From DASRRB01 sp036732755 (GTDB lineage Bacteria > Planctomycetota > B15-G4 > SIAN01), in assembly GCA_036732755.1 (NCBI GenBank), contig DAINBU010000037.1, positions 1-41,214 of the forward strand: 41,214 bases of DNA. Reading direction: 5' to 3'. This document shows, piece after piece, positions 22,108 through 31,491 of the stretch. The notes beneath the pieces are model-generated. The model searched no databases. It saw only the letters and a program-made list of their open reading frames with translations, and had not been told where the DNA came from. The stretch's first letter is position 1. Each line of letters begins with the position of its first letter. The translations under genes and the position numbers were made by a program.

Positions 22108-24206
22108 TACGACGTGGTCTGATCCAGCAGGACCATCTGTGCCGCCTTCTTCTTGCCGCGGCCGGGGTCGAGGCGCTTGTAGTTGCCGTCGGGCTGCATC
22201 TCGAAGGCCTGGTTGTCTTCGAAGTAGAGGCGCAGGCCTTCCTTGAGGACGCGCTCCTTCAGCTTCTTGTCGAGGATCGGGAAGGCGGTCTCGACGCGGC
22301 GTTGGAGGTTGCGTTCCATCCAATCCGCGCTGGCGAGGTAGACGATCTCCTCGCCGCCGGCGTGGAAGAAGAAGATGCGGCTGTGCTCGAGGAAGCGGCC
22401 GATCACGCTGCGCACGCGGATGTTCTGCGAGATGCCGGCCATGCCGGGCCGCAGACAGCAGGTGCCGCGCACGACGAGGTCGATCGGCACGCCCGCCTGC
22501 GAGGCGCGGTAGAGCGCCTGGATCACGCTCGGCTCGGTGAGCGCGTTCATCTTGGCCTGGATGGCGCTCGGCCGGCCGGCGCGCGCCTCCTCGGCCTCGC
22601 GCGCGATCAATGCGAGCATCTTCTCCTGCATCGCGAACGGCGACTGCACCAGCTTCTTCAGCTTCGCCACGCGCCCGAGCCCGGTGAGCTGCTGGAACAG
22701 GAAGTGGACGTCCTCGCAGAGGTCGTCGTCGGTCGTGAGCAGGCTCCAGTCGGTGTAGGCCCGCGCCGTCCGCGCGTGGTAGTTGCCGGTGCCGAGGTGG
22801 ACGAAGCGCTTGAGCAGCCCGCCCTCGCGCCGCACGACCAGCATCGCCTTCGCGTGCGTCTTGTAACCGACGACGCCGTAGACGACGCGTGCGCCGGCCT
22901 CCTGCAGCTTCGTCGCGAGGTCGATGTTGGCCGCCTCGTCGAAGCGCGCGCGCAGCTCGACCACCGCCGTCACTTCCTTGCCTGCGCGCGCCGCCTTGAT
23001 CAGCGCCTCCGCCATCGGCGAGTCGCTGCCGGTGCGGTAGAGCGTCTGCTTGATCGCGAGCACGTCGGGGTCGGCCGCCGCCTGCAGCGCGAAGTCGACG
23101 ACCGGCGCGAACGATTCGAAGGGATGGTGCAGCAGCAGGTCGCCGCCGCGGATCGCCTCGAAGAGCTTCGCCGACTGGCGCACGCGCACCGGGATGGCCG
23201 GCGCGAATTGCGGGAACTTCAAGTCGGCGCGCTCGACCTCGTCGTAGATGGCGCCGAGGCGGTGGAGGTTGACCAGGCCGTCGACCCGGTAGACCGACTC
23301 GATGGGAAGCCGGAACTGCTCGAGCAGGAAGTCGAGCGTCTCCTGCGGGCAGTCGGCGCTCACCTCGAGGCGCACGGCGATGCCGAAGTTGCGGCGCGTC
23401 AGCTCGCCCTTCAGCGCCGCGAGCAGGTCGTCGACCTCCTCCTCGTCGACCCAGAGGTCGGAGTCGCGCGTCGCGCGGAACTCGTGGCAGCTCGTCACCT
23501 TCATGCCGGGGAAGAGCTCGCCCACGTGCGCCTGGATCAGCGCCGAGAGCAGCACGAAGTCCCACGGCTTGTCGGCGACGTTCGCGGGCGGCCGGATCAC
23601 GCGCGGCAGCGAACGCGGCGCCTGCACGACCGCGAGCCGCGCATTTCTGCCGAACGCGTCGTTCCCCTCGAGCTTCAAGATCAGGTTGAGCGACTTGTTC
23701 AGGATGCGCGGGAACGGGTGCGCCGGGTCGAGCCCGACCGGCGTCAGCACCGGCAGCACCTCTTTCTGGAAGAACTGGCGCGCCCACTCCTTCTGCTTCG
23801 CGCTCCAGTCGCTCACCCGGAGGATGCGGATCCCCTCCTTGGCGAGCGCCGGCAGCAGCACCTCGTTCAGCACGCGGTACTGCTCGGCGACGAGGTAGTG
23901 GGCGACGCTGCCGATGCGGCGCAGGAGCTCGCTCGGCGTGAGGCCGTCGGGGCCGGTGCGCGCCATCCCCTGCATCAGCTGCTCGCGCACGCCCGCTTCG
24001 CGGATCTCGAAGAACTCGTCGAGGTTGTTCGAGCAGATGGTGAGGAAGCGCAGCCGCTCGAGCAGCGGCATCTCCGGATCGACCGCGAGCGACAGCACGC
24101 GCCGCTGGAACTCGAGCATCGACAGCTCGCGATTCACGTAGAGCCGCGGGTCGGCGAGGTCGACCTTCACCGGCAGCGGAGCGGCGGCTCCCGTCGAATC
24201 GTTCAC
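22107..24206 (-). CDS. ppk1: Polyphosphate kinase 1
   Basis: A 699-aa PPK1, which reversibly transfers the gamma-phosphate of ATP to long polyphosphate chains. Length matches the family (E. coli 688 aa). The N-terminal domain opens YVNRELSMLEFQRRVL; NNLDEFFEIREAG follows, then the middle domain. The phosphohistidine motif FVHLGTGNYHARTARAYTD contains the catalytic His near residue 469, and the second conserved His lies in FLEHSRIFFF (about 605). RTGSDSPMAEAL and the arginine-rich loops typical of the phospholipase-D-like fold are present. Start is GTG 24206. It is convergent with the porin operon and divergent from the export operon, and stands alone. The Ppx/GppA homologue at 0.7-1.6 kb could act on its product. 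Confidence 0.97.
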   Translation of the reverse strand: MNDSTGAAAPLPVKVDLADPRLYVNRELSMLEFQRRVLSLAVDPEMPLLERLRFLTICSNNLDEFFEIREAGVREQLMQGMARTGPDGLTPSELLRRIGSVAHYLVAEQYRVLNEVLLPALAKEGIRILRVSDWSAKQKEWARQFFQKEVLPVLTPVGLDPAHPFPRILNKSLNLILKLEGNDAFGRNARLAVVQAPRSLPRVIRPPANVADKPWDFVLLSALIQAHVGELFPGMKVTSCHEFRATRDSDLWVDEEEVDDLLAALKGELTRRNFGIAVRLEVSADCPQETLDFLLEQFRLPIESVYRVDGLVNLHRLGAIYDEVERADLKFPQFAPAIPVRVRQSAKLFEAIRGGDLLLHHPFESFAPVVDFALQAAADPDVLAIKQTLYRTGSDSPMAEALIKAARAGKEVTAVVELRARFDEAANIDLATKLQEAGARVVYGVVGYKTHAKAMLVVRREGGLLKRFVHLGTGNYHARTARAYTDWSLLTTDDDLCEDVHFLFQQLTGLGRVAKLKKLVQSPFAMQEKMLALIAREAEEARAGRPSAIQAKMNALTEPSVIQALYRASQAGVPIDLVVRGTCCLRPGMAGISQNIRVRSVIGRFLEHSRIFFFHAGGEEIVYLASADWMERNLQRRVETAFPILDKKLKERVLKEGLRLYFEDNQAFEMQPDGNYKRLDPGRGKKKAAQMVLLDQTTS

Positions 24207-24406
24207 GTCGCGCTCCAGGGCGCGGAGCTCGTGCCGGGCTCCGCGAGGGGCGGGGATGTTATCGGCGTTCGATGAAGGGGAGGGGAAGTCCGCACTCCCG
24301 GGAGATCATGCGCAGGAAATCGCCGCGCGCCCGCCGCGGCGGGGCGTCTCCGCGGGACGCTGGAGTCCAACACTGCGGCACGCAGGGTGGTAGGCTCGCC
24401 CGGCCG

Positions 24407-24865
24407 ATGAGATCCGTCATGCGCCAGCTCGCCCGTCTTCTGCTCGCCTTCGTGGTCGTGCCGGGACTCCTGTTGCCGCAGGGCGGCAGCTACTGCCTCG
24501 CGCGGCTCTTCGGCGGCGGCGATGCCGAGCGCAAGGCGAAGTGCGACGACTGCTGCAGCCGGGCCGTGCGCGCCGAGCGGCACGAGTCGGCGCGGTCGAT
24601 CGCCAAGGCGGGAGCGCCCCGCTCGTCCGACGTCGACGCGTGCTGCATCGCGCTGCCCGAGATCGGCGGCGCGGTCGACTCGAGCGCGCAGGCGCGCCTC
24701 GACGCGCAGGCCGCGCTCGCGCAGCTCGCGACGCCGCTCTACTTCGCACCCGATGACTTCGCGACGAGCGTCGCCGCCGACGGCCGCTTCGCCTTCGCTT
24801 CGCGCGGCCCGCCCGACGCGCCGCGCGTGCACCCCGTCCCGATCGCGCTGCCGCTCCGCCTCTAG
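24407..24865 (+). CDS. Exported Cys-rich small protein, first gene of the export operon
   Basis: A 152-aa protein with an N-terminal hydrophobic signal (QLARLLLAFVVVPGLLL) and six cysteines in the first half: Cys30, CDDCC (46, 49, 50) and ACC (79, 80). The CxxCC and CC patterns could hold metal or disulfides. The second half is Ala/Asp-rich with no recognised domain. ATG 24407 gives the signal peptide at the right place; the long upstream extension is poorly signal-like. The next gene, a TolC-type protein, starts 86 nt downstream on the same strand, so this is likely the lead gene of the export cluster. I do not recognise the family. Confidence 0.65.
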   Translation: MRSVMRQLARLLLAFVVVPGLLLPQGGSYCLARLFGGGDAERKAKCDDCCSRAVRAERHESARSIAKAGAPRSSDVDACCIALPEIGGAVDSSAQARLDAQAALAQLATPLYFAPDDFATSVAADGRFAFASRGPPDAPRVHPVPIALPLRL

Positions 24866-24951
24866 GAGCGAGGCCTCGCCGCGGTCGCGTCCGCGCGTCT
24901 TCGCACGTCGCGAAGGCCGGAGCGCGTCCAAGTCCCGCGGAAGAGCCTCCG

Positions 24952-26328
24952 ATGTTCCAGTTCCCACGCCTCCGTTCCGTCCCGATCGTTTCCGTTCCGA
25001 TCCTCTGCGTCGGCATCGCCGGCGGCTGCTCGACCACCGAGCCGCCGCTGCGCGCGACGCCCGAGTCGTCCGTCGCCGACCTCGCGCACGACCTCGAAGC
25101 GCAGTGGAGCGCGCGCGCCGAGGCGCTCGATCCGGTGGCGAGCACGCGCGATCCGGTCGCGTTCTGGAGCGCGGTCGCCGACGGCGTCGCGCCCGCCGTG
25201 CGCGCGGCGCAGCAGGAGGTCGCGGCGCGCGACGCGGAGGCGCGCGCGGTCGGGCCGGGCGTCGCGCCGGGGTTCGAGGCGAGCTACCTCGCCGACGGCA
25301 AGGGCGACGAGCCGGGCGTGCGCGAGGCCGAGTTCGCGCTCGCGCTCGACGTCGCCGGACTGGTCGGCGCGGGCCGCAGCGGCGCGACGCGGGCGCGCGC
25401 GCACGCGCAGGCGGCGCTCGCCCGCGCGGAGCTCGCGGCAGCGCGCATCGAGACGCGCCGCGCGCTGTTCGGCGCAGCGGCGGAGCTCGGCGGGGCGCGC
25501 GCCCTCGCGCAGCGGATCGCGGAGCTCGAAAAGGAAGCCGAGCCGTCGCTCGCGCGGATCGCGCTGCTCGCATCTCGGGGCTGGCTCGCGCCGGGCGACG
25601 TCGCGATGGCGCGCTCGATGGCGCACCACCTCGAAGCGCGGCGCGCCGCGCTCGAAACGGCGGCCGCGCGCGCCCGTCTCGAGCTCGTGAAGGCGAGCGG
25701 CCTTTCGCCGCGGAGCCCCTGGCTCGACGACGACGCGCTGGTGCAGATCGACGGTTTCGAGAAGGGCGCGGCGAGCGATGACTCGCCGCGCGACGCGCCG
25801 CAGCTGCTCGAGCTGCAGCCGACGCTCGAGGTCGCGCGGGCGCGCTGGGTGGTCGCCGAAGCGGAGCTGCGCATCGCGTGCGCCGACCGGTGGCCGGCAC
25901 TGCTGGTCGGACCGAAGGCACGCTTCACGGCCGACGAGCTCCTGCTCGGCGGGCTGCTGCGCCTCGAGCTGCCGTGGCCGGGCGCCGCGTCCGCCGCGGT
26001 CGATGCCGCGAGCGCGCGGCGCGACGAGGCGCAGCGCACGCTCGCCGACGACTACGCCGCCGCGATCGAACGCCAGGCGGCCGCTGCGCAGTCGCGCGAC
26101 GCGGCCCGCGCCACCGCCGACGAGCACGCGCGCGAGATCGACGAGGCGCGCGCGCGCCGCTTCGACGCCGCGTGCGCGCGCTTCGCGGTCGACGCCGCCG
26201 AGCTCGCCGACTGGACCATGGCGCTCGGCCAGCGGGAGGAGGCGCTCACGGCGCGCTCCGAAGCGCGCGTCGCCGCGCTGCGCGCCCGCTTCGAATTCGA
26301 GGCGGCACGAGGGGAGGACCGCCCATGA
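24952..26328 (+). CDS. TolC-family outer-membrane efflux lipoprotein
   Basis: A 458-aa outer-membrane channel of the TolC/OEP family. A lipobox is visible (GIAGGC, Cys26), as in OprM-type lipoproteins. The mature protein has the two-fold repeat of long Ala-rich coiled-coil helices around short beta segments: first helices about 70-105 and 130-250, second repeat about 285-450 with RLELPWPGAASAAVDAASARRDEA. It would form the tunnel across the outer membrane for the HlyD/ABC system encoded directly downstream. The stop overlaps the next start in an ATGA, so translation is coupled. Extreme Ala/Glu/Arg composition makes exact domain boundaries uncertain. Confidence 0.82.
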   Translation: MFQFPRLRSVPIVSVPILCVGIAGGCSTTEPPLRATPESSVADLAHDLEAQWSARAEALDPVASTRDPVAFWSAVADGVAPAVRAAQQEVAARDAEARAVGPGVAPGFEASYLADGKGDEPGVREAEFALALDVAGLVGAGRSGATRARAHAQAALARAELAAARIETRRALFGAAAELGGARALAQRIAELEKEAEPSLARIALLASRGWLAPGDVAMARSMAHHLEARRAALETAAARARLELVKASGLSPRSPWLDDDALVQIDGFEKGAASDDSPRDAPQLLELQPTLEVARARWVVAEAELRIACADRWPALLVGPKARFTADELLLGGLLRLELPWPGAASAAVDAASARRDEAQRTLADDYAAAIERQAAAAQSRDAARATADEHAREIDEARARRFDAACARFAVDAAELADWTMALGQREEALTARSEARVAALRARFEFEAARGEDRP

Positions 26329-27893
26329 GCGACGTCCGACCCGACATCGACCTCGCAGGGCTCGCGCGCGCGCCGGTCGCGCCAGTCGCTCCACCCAAGC
26401 GGCGGAAGCTCCGCATCATCGTCCCGCTTCTCTTGGTCGCCGGCTTCGCGGCGGTGCTCGTCTCGACGCTCGGCGACTACTTCACGGGGTCCGTCGCAGT
26501 GACCGTCGTCCGACCGCAAGCGGCGGAAGGCCTCGCCGCGGCGGGCGGCGCGACGCTGCAGCGCAGCGGCTGGGTCGAGCCCGACCCCTTCCCGATCCAG
26601 GCGACCGCGCTCACTGCCGGAATCGTGAAGCAAGTAGTCGTGCTCGAAGCGGCGACCGTCCATCCCGGCGATCCGATCGCCACGCTCGTCGACGACTCGG
26701 CGCGCCTCGACGTCGACGCGGCGCACGCGGCGCTCGCGCGCGCCGCCGCGGAGCTCGCGAAGGCGACGGTCGAGCGCGACAACGCCCACGCGAGCTTCGA
26801 CGCCGCGCTCGAGATCTCCGAGCTCGTCGCCACGGCCGGTGCCGACGCCGCGGCGCGCACCGCCGAAGCGCAGCACCGCGACGCCGCCGCCGCCGAGGCG
26901 GCCGCGCGCGTGCGCGTCGCGACCGAAGAGCTCGAAGTGCAGCGCTACCTCGCCGAACACGGCGGCGCCGGCCCTCGCCAGGTCGAATTGTCGGAAGCGA
27001 AGGCCGACGTCGAGAAGGCGGCGCTCGCGCAGATGCAGGCCGACGCCGCCCTCGCGCACGCCGAAGCGGAGAAGTCGGCGGCGCGCCTCGCTCGCGCGCG
27101 CCGCGAGCGCGAGCTGCGCCTCCCCGAGAAGCTGCGCGTGCAGTCGGCCGACGCGGCGGTGGCCGTCGCCGAAGCGGCGGTGGCGGAAGCGACGGCGGCC
27201 GCGAAGCGCGCCGCGCTCGCGCTCGAACGCACCGTCGTGCGCGTGCCGGGCGCGGGCGATCCGTCCGCGCCGGCGGCTCTGGTCGTCGCGCAGCGCCTCG
27301 TCGCGCCCGGCTCGTCCGTCGGCGGCGAAGGCCGGGAAGTCGTCGCGACGCTCTTCGACCCCGAGCACTTGCGGGTTCGGGTCGACGTCGAGCAGTCGGA
27401 GGTGCGCAAGCTCGCGCTCGGTCAGCACGCGCGCATCGCCGCGCCGACGCGGCCGGGGAAGCCTTACGACGGTGAGGTGACGCGCATCGTCGCGCAGGCG
27501 AACGTCGAGAAGGTGACGCTCCAGGTCCACGTGAAGATCGCGCAGCCCGACGCGGCGCTGCGGCCGGAGATGCTGGTCGAGGTCTCTTTTCAGGCGAATG
27601 AAGCCGCGGCCGGAGCACCGGGCGCCGCACCCGGTGCGACCGGCGCCGCGGGCGAAACGCCCGCGACGCGCGCCGTCTGGATCCCCGCGCGCCTGATCGA
27701 AGACGGCGCCGTCTGGATCGTCGACGCCGGGAGCGGCCGCGCCGCGCGCCGCGCCGTCGAGGTCGCGACGCGCGACGGCGAGCGCGCGCTCGTCACGCGC
27801 GGGCTCGACCTCTCCGACAAGGTGATCGACGGCGGCCGCGCCGGACTCGCCGTCGGGCGCCGCCTCGAGATCACGAACGAGGGAGGACGCTGA
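26325..27893 (+). CDS. HlyD-type periplasmic adaptor (membrane fusion protein)
   Basis: A 522-aa adaptor linking the inner-membrane ABC transporter to TolC. Short cytoplasmic N-terminus, one membrane helix (IIVPLLLVAGFAAVLVS, about 29-46), a lipoyl-type half (ALTAGIVKQVVVLEAATVHPGDPIATL, about 88-115), a long Ala/Glu-rich coiled-coil hairpin (about 118-300), the second lipoyl half and beta-barrel (VRVDVEQSEVRKL; GQHARIAAPTRPGKPYDGEV) and a membrane-proximal C-terminal domain (about 440-522). The start codon overlaps the tolC-like stop. The 180-residue hairpin is long, suited to direct contact with a TolC tip. Organisation resembles DevB of DevBCA-type exporters. Confidence 0.88.
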   Translation: MSDVRPDIDLAGLARAPVAPVAPPKRRKLRIIVPLLLVAGFAAVLVSTLGDYFTGSVAVTVVRPQAAEGLAAAGGATLQRSGWVEPDPFPIQATALTAGIVKQVVVLEAATVHPGDPIATLVDDSARLDVDAAHAALARAAAELAKATVERDNAHASFDAALEISELVATAGADAAARTAEAQHRDAAAAEAAARVRVATEELEVQRYLAEHGGAGPRQVELSEAKADVEKAALAQMQADAALAHAEAEKSAARLARARRERELRLPEKLRVQSADAAVAVAEAAVAEATAAAKRAALALERTVVRVPGAGDPSAPAALVVAQRLVAPGSSVGGEGREVVATLFDPEHLRVRVDVEQSEVRKLALGQHARIAAPTRPGKPYDGEVTRIVAQANVEKVTLQVHVKIAQPDAALRPEMLVEVSFQANEAAAGAPGAAPGATGAAGETPATRAVWIPARLIEDGAVWIVDAGSGRAARRAVEVATRDGERALVTRGLDLSDKVIDGGRAGLAVGRRLEITNEGGR

Positions 27894-27894
27894 C

Positions 27895-28578
27895 ATGGCC
27901 TTCCTCGAGCTCGAAGGCGTCACCAAGACCTATCGCAAGGGCGGCAGCGAGATCGCGCCGCTGCGCGACGTCACGCTCGCGATCGAGCAAGGCGAGTTCT
28001 TCGTGCTGCTCGGGCCGTCCGGCAGCGGCAAGACGACGCTCTTGAACCTGCTCGCCGGCATCGACCGGCCCGATTCCGGCGTCGTGCGCGTCGGCGGCGT
28101 CGACGTCGCGAGCCTGCCGCGCGCGCGCCTCGCCGACTGGCGCGCCGAGCACGTGGGCTACGTCTTCCAGCAGCACCACCTCGTGCCGGTGCTCACCGCC
28201 TACGAGAACGTCGAGCTGCCGCTCTTTCTCTTCCCGCTCTCCGCGGTCGAGCGCCATCGAAGGGTCGCGCTCGCGCTCGAGGCGGTGGGCCTCACCGACC
28301 GCGCCTCCCATCGCCCCAAGCAGCTCTCCGGCGGACAAGAGCAGCGCGTCGCGATCGCGCGCGCGATCGTCGCCGATCCGCCGCTGCTCGTCTGCGACGA
28401 GCCGACCGGCGACCTCGATTCGGAATCGGCGAGCGGCGTCCTCACGCTGCTCGACCGGCTCCATCGTGAGCGTCACAAAACGATCGTGATGGTGACGCAC
28501 GACCCGCACGCGGCGGCGCACGGCACGCGCGTGGTCCACCTCGACAAGGGTGCGCTGCGCGAAGAGGTGAAGACGTGA
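27895..28578 (+). CDS. ABC transporter ATP-binding protein (MacB/LolD type)
   Basis: A 227-aa ATPase with Walker A GPSGSGKTT (40-48), Q-loop VFQQHH (about 91-96), signature LSGGQEQR (about 144), Walker B LLVCDEPTGDLDSE (about 162-175) and H-loop VMVTHD (about 200). EPTGDLDSES and the length place it in the LolD/MacB/FtsE group, which power mechanotransmission rather than ordinary substrate transport. It starts 2 nt after the HlyD stop, with GGGAGGA upstream, and its own stop overlaps the first permease start (GTGA). Its partners are the two following permeases. Confidence 0.95.
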   Translation: MAFLELEGVTKTYRKGGSEIAPLRDVTLAIEQGEFFVLLGPSGSGKTTLLNLLAGIDRPDSGVVRVGGVDVASLPRARLADWRAEHVGYVFQQHHLVPVLTAYENVELPLFLFPLSAVERHRRVALALEAVGLTDRASHRPKQLSGGQEQRVAIARAIVADPPLLVCDEPTGDLDSESASGVLTLLDRLHRERHKTIVMVTHDPHAAAHGTRVVHLDKGALREEVKT

Positions 28579-29717
28579 AGCTCTCGAAACTCGCGCTTCG
28601 CAACCTCGGGCGGCGCAAGCTGCGCACGGCGCTGACGATCGGCGGCGTCGCGTGCGCGGTGCTGCTCTTGGTGCTGGTCGAGAGCCTCGCGAGCGGGCTC
28701 GACGACGCGCTCTCCGGCAGCGAGGCGGCGCGCACGCTCATCGTCTACCGCCAGAACCGCTACTGCCCGCAGACGTCATTCCTGCCGCAGGACGGCGCCG
28801 CCGCGATCGCGCGCGTGCCGGGCGTGCAGAGCGTGCTGCCGGTCAAGATCTTCCTCAGCAACTGCCGCGCGAGCCTCGACGTGATCGCGTTCCACGGCGT
28901 GCCGGCGAAGCAGCTCTTCGATGCACGCCGGATCGAGCTGCTCGAAGGCGACCGCGCGGCGTTCGAGGCACGCGGCGACGCGGCGCTGCTCGGGAAGAGT
29001 TTCGCGGCGCGGCGCCATCTGACCATCGGCGACCGCTTCCGCTTCGGCGGCTTCGAGGTGACGGTCGCCGGCATCTACGCGTCGTCCGAGCCGATCCAGG
29101 AGAACCTGATCGTCACCCACCTCGAATTCCTGCAGCGCAACGCGCGCGTGAACCAGCAGGGCACCGTGACCGAGTTCGAGGTGAAGGTCGACGATCCGAA
29201 GCGCGCCAAAGAGATCGCAACCGAGATCGACCGCGTCCTCGCGTCGAGCTCCGCGCCGACCGACACGCGCCTCGAACAGGCATTCCTCGAGAGCGCGACC
29301 GCCGACCTGCGCGAGATCCTGCGCTTCGGCCGCCTCTTCGGGCTCGGCTGCGTGCTCGTCGTGCTGGTGGTCGTCGCGAACACCGTCGCGATGGCGGTGG
29401 GCGAGCGCGTGCGCGAGCTCGCGGTGATGCGCACGCTCGGGTATCGCGAAGGCCGCCTCGCGCGGCTGATCGTCGGCGAGTCGCTGCTGCTCGCGGCGGC
29501 CGGCGCCGCGCTCGGACTCGGCGGCGCGCTGCTGGTGATCCGGCTCACGTCGCTCACGATCGGCGTCGAGGGCGTACTGGTGAGCTTCGCCACGTCGCCC
29601 GCGCTGTTCGTGCGCGCGTTCGCCGTCGCGGCGTTCGCGGGCGTCGCCGCCGCGGCGCTGCCGGCGTGGCGCGCGACGCGCAGCGAGGTCGCCGCCGCGC
29701 TGCGCGGCGCGGCGTGA
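28575..29717 (+). CDS. ABC permease, MacB/FtsX family (first)
   Basis: A 380-aa permease with the FtsX/MacB layout: one N-terminal helix (LTIGGVACAVLLLVLVESLA, about 17-36), a periplasmic domain of about 210 residues (40-250) and three C-terminal helices (about 258-280, 305-330, 350-372). The core PF02687-type region includes ERVRELAVMRTLGY (about 277-290), which couples to the ATPase. The periplasmic part begins with a Cys-containing conserved block (YRQNRYCPQTSFLP). It starts at a GTG overlapping the ATPase stop. It likely forms a heterodimer with the next permease. Confidence 0.92.
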   Translation: MKLSKLALRNLGRRKLRTALTIGGVACAVLLLVLVESLASGLDDALSGSEAARTLIVYRQNRYCPQTSFLPQDGAAAIARVPGVQSVLPVKIFLSNCRASLDVIAFHGVPAKQLFDARRIELLEGDRAAFEARGDAALLGKSFAARRHLTIGDRFRFGGFEVTVAGIYASSEPIQENLIVTHLEFLQRNARVNQQGTVTEFEVKVDDPKRAKEIATEIDRVLASSSAPTDTRLEQAFLESATADLREILRFGRLFGLGCVLVVLVVVANTVAMAVGERVRELAVMRTLGYREGRLARLIVGESLLLAAAGAALGLGGALLVIRLTSLTIGVEGVLVSFATSPALFVRAFAVAAFAGVAAAALPAWRATRSEVAAALRGAA

Positions 29718-29728
29718 GGCGAGACGCA

Positions 29729-30919
29729 ATGGCCCTTTCGCGACGGATGCTCCCCTTCGACTACGCGGTGCTGAACCTCGCGCGGCGGCCGGCGCGCACG
29801 CTGCTCACGGGGCTGTCGGCGGCGCTGGTCGCGCTGCTGCTCGTCGCGACCGCGGCGTTCGTGCGCGGGCTCGAGCGGAGCTACGCGGCGACCGCGGAAG
29901 CCGACACCGCGATCCTCCTCTCGGTCGCCTCGCAGAAGGACGTCGTGCGCAGCGCCGTCCCGCTCGCGGTCGCCGACACGGTCGCGGCCGACGTGAAGGG
30001 GATCGCGCGCATCGACGGTGTCGCCGCCGTCTCGCCCGAGATCCACATGGCGACGTACGTCTCGCTCGGCGACGCGCCGGCGGGCGGCGCGCCCGACCCG
30101 CGCTTCGCGGCGTTCGTGCGCGGCGTGACGGAGCGCGCGTACCTCGTCCATCCGAAGGTGACCGTGCTGCGCGGCGCGCTGCCGCGCGACGACGAGGTGC
30201 TGGTCGGGCGGCTCGCGGCGGCGAAGCTCGGCGTCGACGCGGCGCGCCTCGAGGTCGGCGCGACGCTCCGCTTCGAGGGCGCCGCGTGGCGCGTGAGCGG
30301 CGTCTTTTCTGCGCCCGGCACCACTTTCGACTCGGAGATCTGGGCGCCGCTCCATCCGCTCAAGGGCCGCGTCAAGCGCGACGACGTCTCGGCCGTCTTC
30401 GTGCGCGTCGGCTCGGACTCCGGCTTCAGCGAGCTCGAGCTCTTCGCGCGCCGCCGCCTCGACCTCGAGCTGCTCGCGATGACCTCGACCAGCTACTACC
30501 GCGACCTCGCGGCCTACTTCGACCCGATCCGCCACCTCGCGTGGGCGATGGCCGTGCTGATCGGGCTCGCCGCCCTGCTCTCGGGAGCGAACACCTTGAA
30601 CGCCGCCGTGCAGGAGCGTGGGCGCGAGCTCGCGACGCTGCGGGCGCTCGGCTACCCGGTGCGCGCGCTCGTCTGGGCGCTCGGCCAGGAGTCGCTCGTG
30701 CTCGCGGCGGCGGGCGGGCTCCTCGGCCTCGCGCTCGCGCGCCTGCTCGTGAACGGCGGCAGCGTCCGCCTCGCCATGAGCGCCTTCACCCTGGAAGTCG
30801 ACCCGGCCTGCGTGCTGGTCGGATTCACGGGAGTTCTTTTTCTCGGCGCCGCGGGGATCATCCCGGCAGCGCTGCGCGCGGTGCGGCAACCGGTCGCGAT
30901 CGCGCTCAAACAGGAATGA
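29729..30919 (+). CDS. ABC permease, MacB/FtsX family (second)
   Basis: A 396-aa second FtsX/MacB-type permease with the same layout: N-terminal helix (LLTGLSAALVALLLVATAAF, about 25-44), a periplasmic domain to about residue 265, then three helices with the coupling segment ERGRELATLRALGYPV (about 292-307). Sequence is clearly related to the first permease but diverged, so a heteromeric pair like LolC/LolE is likely. I took the ATG at 29729, with GAGG about 10 nt upstream; a GTG at 29714 that overlaps the first permease stop in GTGA, as elsewhere in this operon, is an equally possible start and adds five residues. Confidence 0.9.
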   Translation: MALSRRMLPFDYAVLNLARRPARTLLTGLSAALVALLLVATAAFVRGLERSYAATAEADTAILLSVASQKDVVRSAVPLAVADTVAADVKGIARIDGVAAVSPEIHMATYVSLGDAPAGGAPDPRFAAFVRGVTERAYLVHPKVTVLRGALPRDDEVLVGRLAAAKLGVDAARLEVGATLRFEGAAWRVSGVFSAPGTTFDSEIWAPLHPLKGRVKRDDVSAVFVRVGSDSGFSELELFARRRLDLELLAMTSTSYYRDLAAYFDPIRHLAWAMAVLIGLAALLSGANTLNAAVQERGRELATLRALGYPVRALVWALGQESLVLAAAGGLLGLALARLLVNGGSVRLAMSAFTLEVDPACVLVGFTGVLFLGAAGIIPAALRAVRQPVAIALKQE

Positions 30920-30940
30920 ACCATGAACGAGGAGAGTGAG

Positions 30941-31474
30941 ATGTCCGATCGGTTCCACGTGGTGGCGAGGAGCGCCGTCGTCGCCCTCGCCATGTTCGCC
31001 GTCGCTTGCAGCTCGAAGGAGGAGCCCGCGGGCGCGTCTCACTCCGCCGCGAAGGGTGCCCGTCCTCCCCCGACGTTCGTGCTGCAGAACGAACCGCCCG
31101 GAGCGCAGCCCGTGAAAGAGATCCTGCAGAAGGCCAAGGACGGCGAAGAGGTCGTCGCCGTCGGCCGCGTCGGCGAGGAAGTTCCCGGCCGCGCCGCCTT
31201 CCGACTCGTCGACGCGTCGCTCACGCCGTGCAGCGAGATGGAGATGCCCGACGCCTGCACGACCCCGTGGGACTACTGTTGCTCGCCCCCCGACGAGATC
31301 CGCAAGAACGCCGCCTCCGTCGAGCTGCGCCAGGGCGGCTCCGCCCTCGAAGCCGACCTCCTCGGCTGGAACGGCTTCGACCACATGAAGACCGTCGTCG
31401 TCCAGGGCCGCGTCGAACGCGACTCCACCGGCAACATCACCATCGCGGCGAGCGGGGTGTTCGTCCGGAAGTGA
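30941..31474 (+). CDS. Lipoprotein with conserved PWDYCC motif
   Basis: A 177-aa predicted lipoprotein (MFAVAC, Cys23). After a polar linker comes a small beta-rich domain: VKEILQKAKDGEEVVAVGRVG, FRLVDASLTPC, then the Cys-rich motif ACTTPWDYCCSPPDEI (Cys106, 113, 114), and strands through TVVVQGRVERDSTGNITI. The layout suggests an OB-like fold with a disulfide or metal site. I recall similar proteins in Planctomycetota without known function. ATG 30941 is chosen because GAGGAG lies 6 nt upstream; an in-frame ATG at 30923 is less well placed. It lies between the export permease and the sulfotransferase-like gene, so its product may be cargo or an accessory of the exporter. Confidence 0.72.
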   Translation: MSDRFHVVARSAVVALAMFAVACSSKEEPAGASHSAAKGARPPPTFVLQNEPPGAQPVKEILQKAKDGEEVVAVGRVGEEVPGRAAFRLVDASLTPCSEMEMPDACTTPWDYCCSPPDEIRKNAASVELRQGGSALEADLLGWNGFDHMKTVVVQGRVERDSTGNITIAASGVFVRK

Positions 31475-31491
31475 GACGAAGGGGCCGAAGG

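Noticed and set aside
29075..31384. A 769-codon minus-strand frame, and a similar 1024-codon one at 31273-34347
   Set aside because: Antisense shadows of the permeases, lipoprotein and sulfotransferase genes; low-complexity translations.
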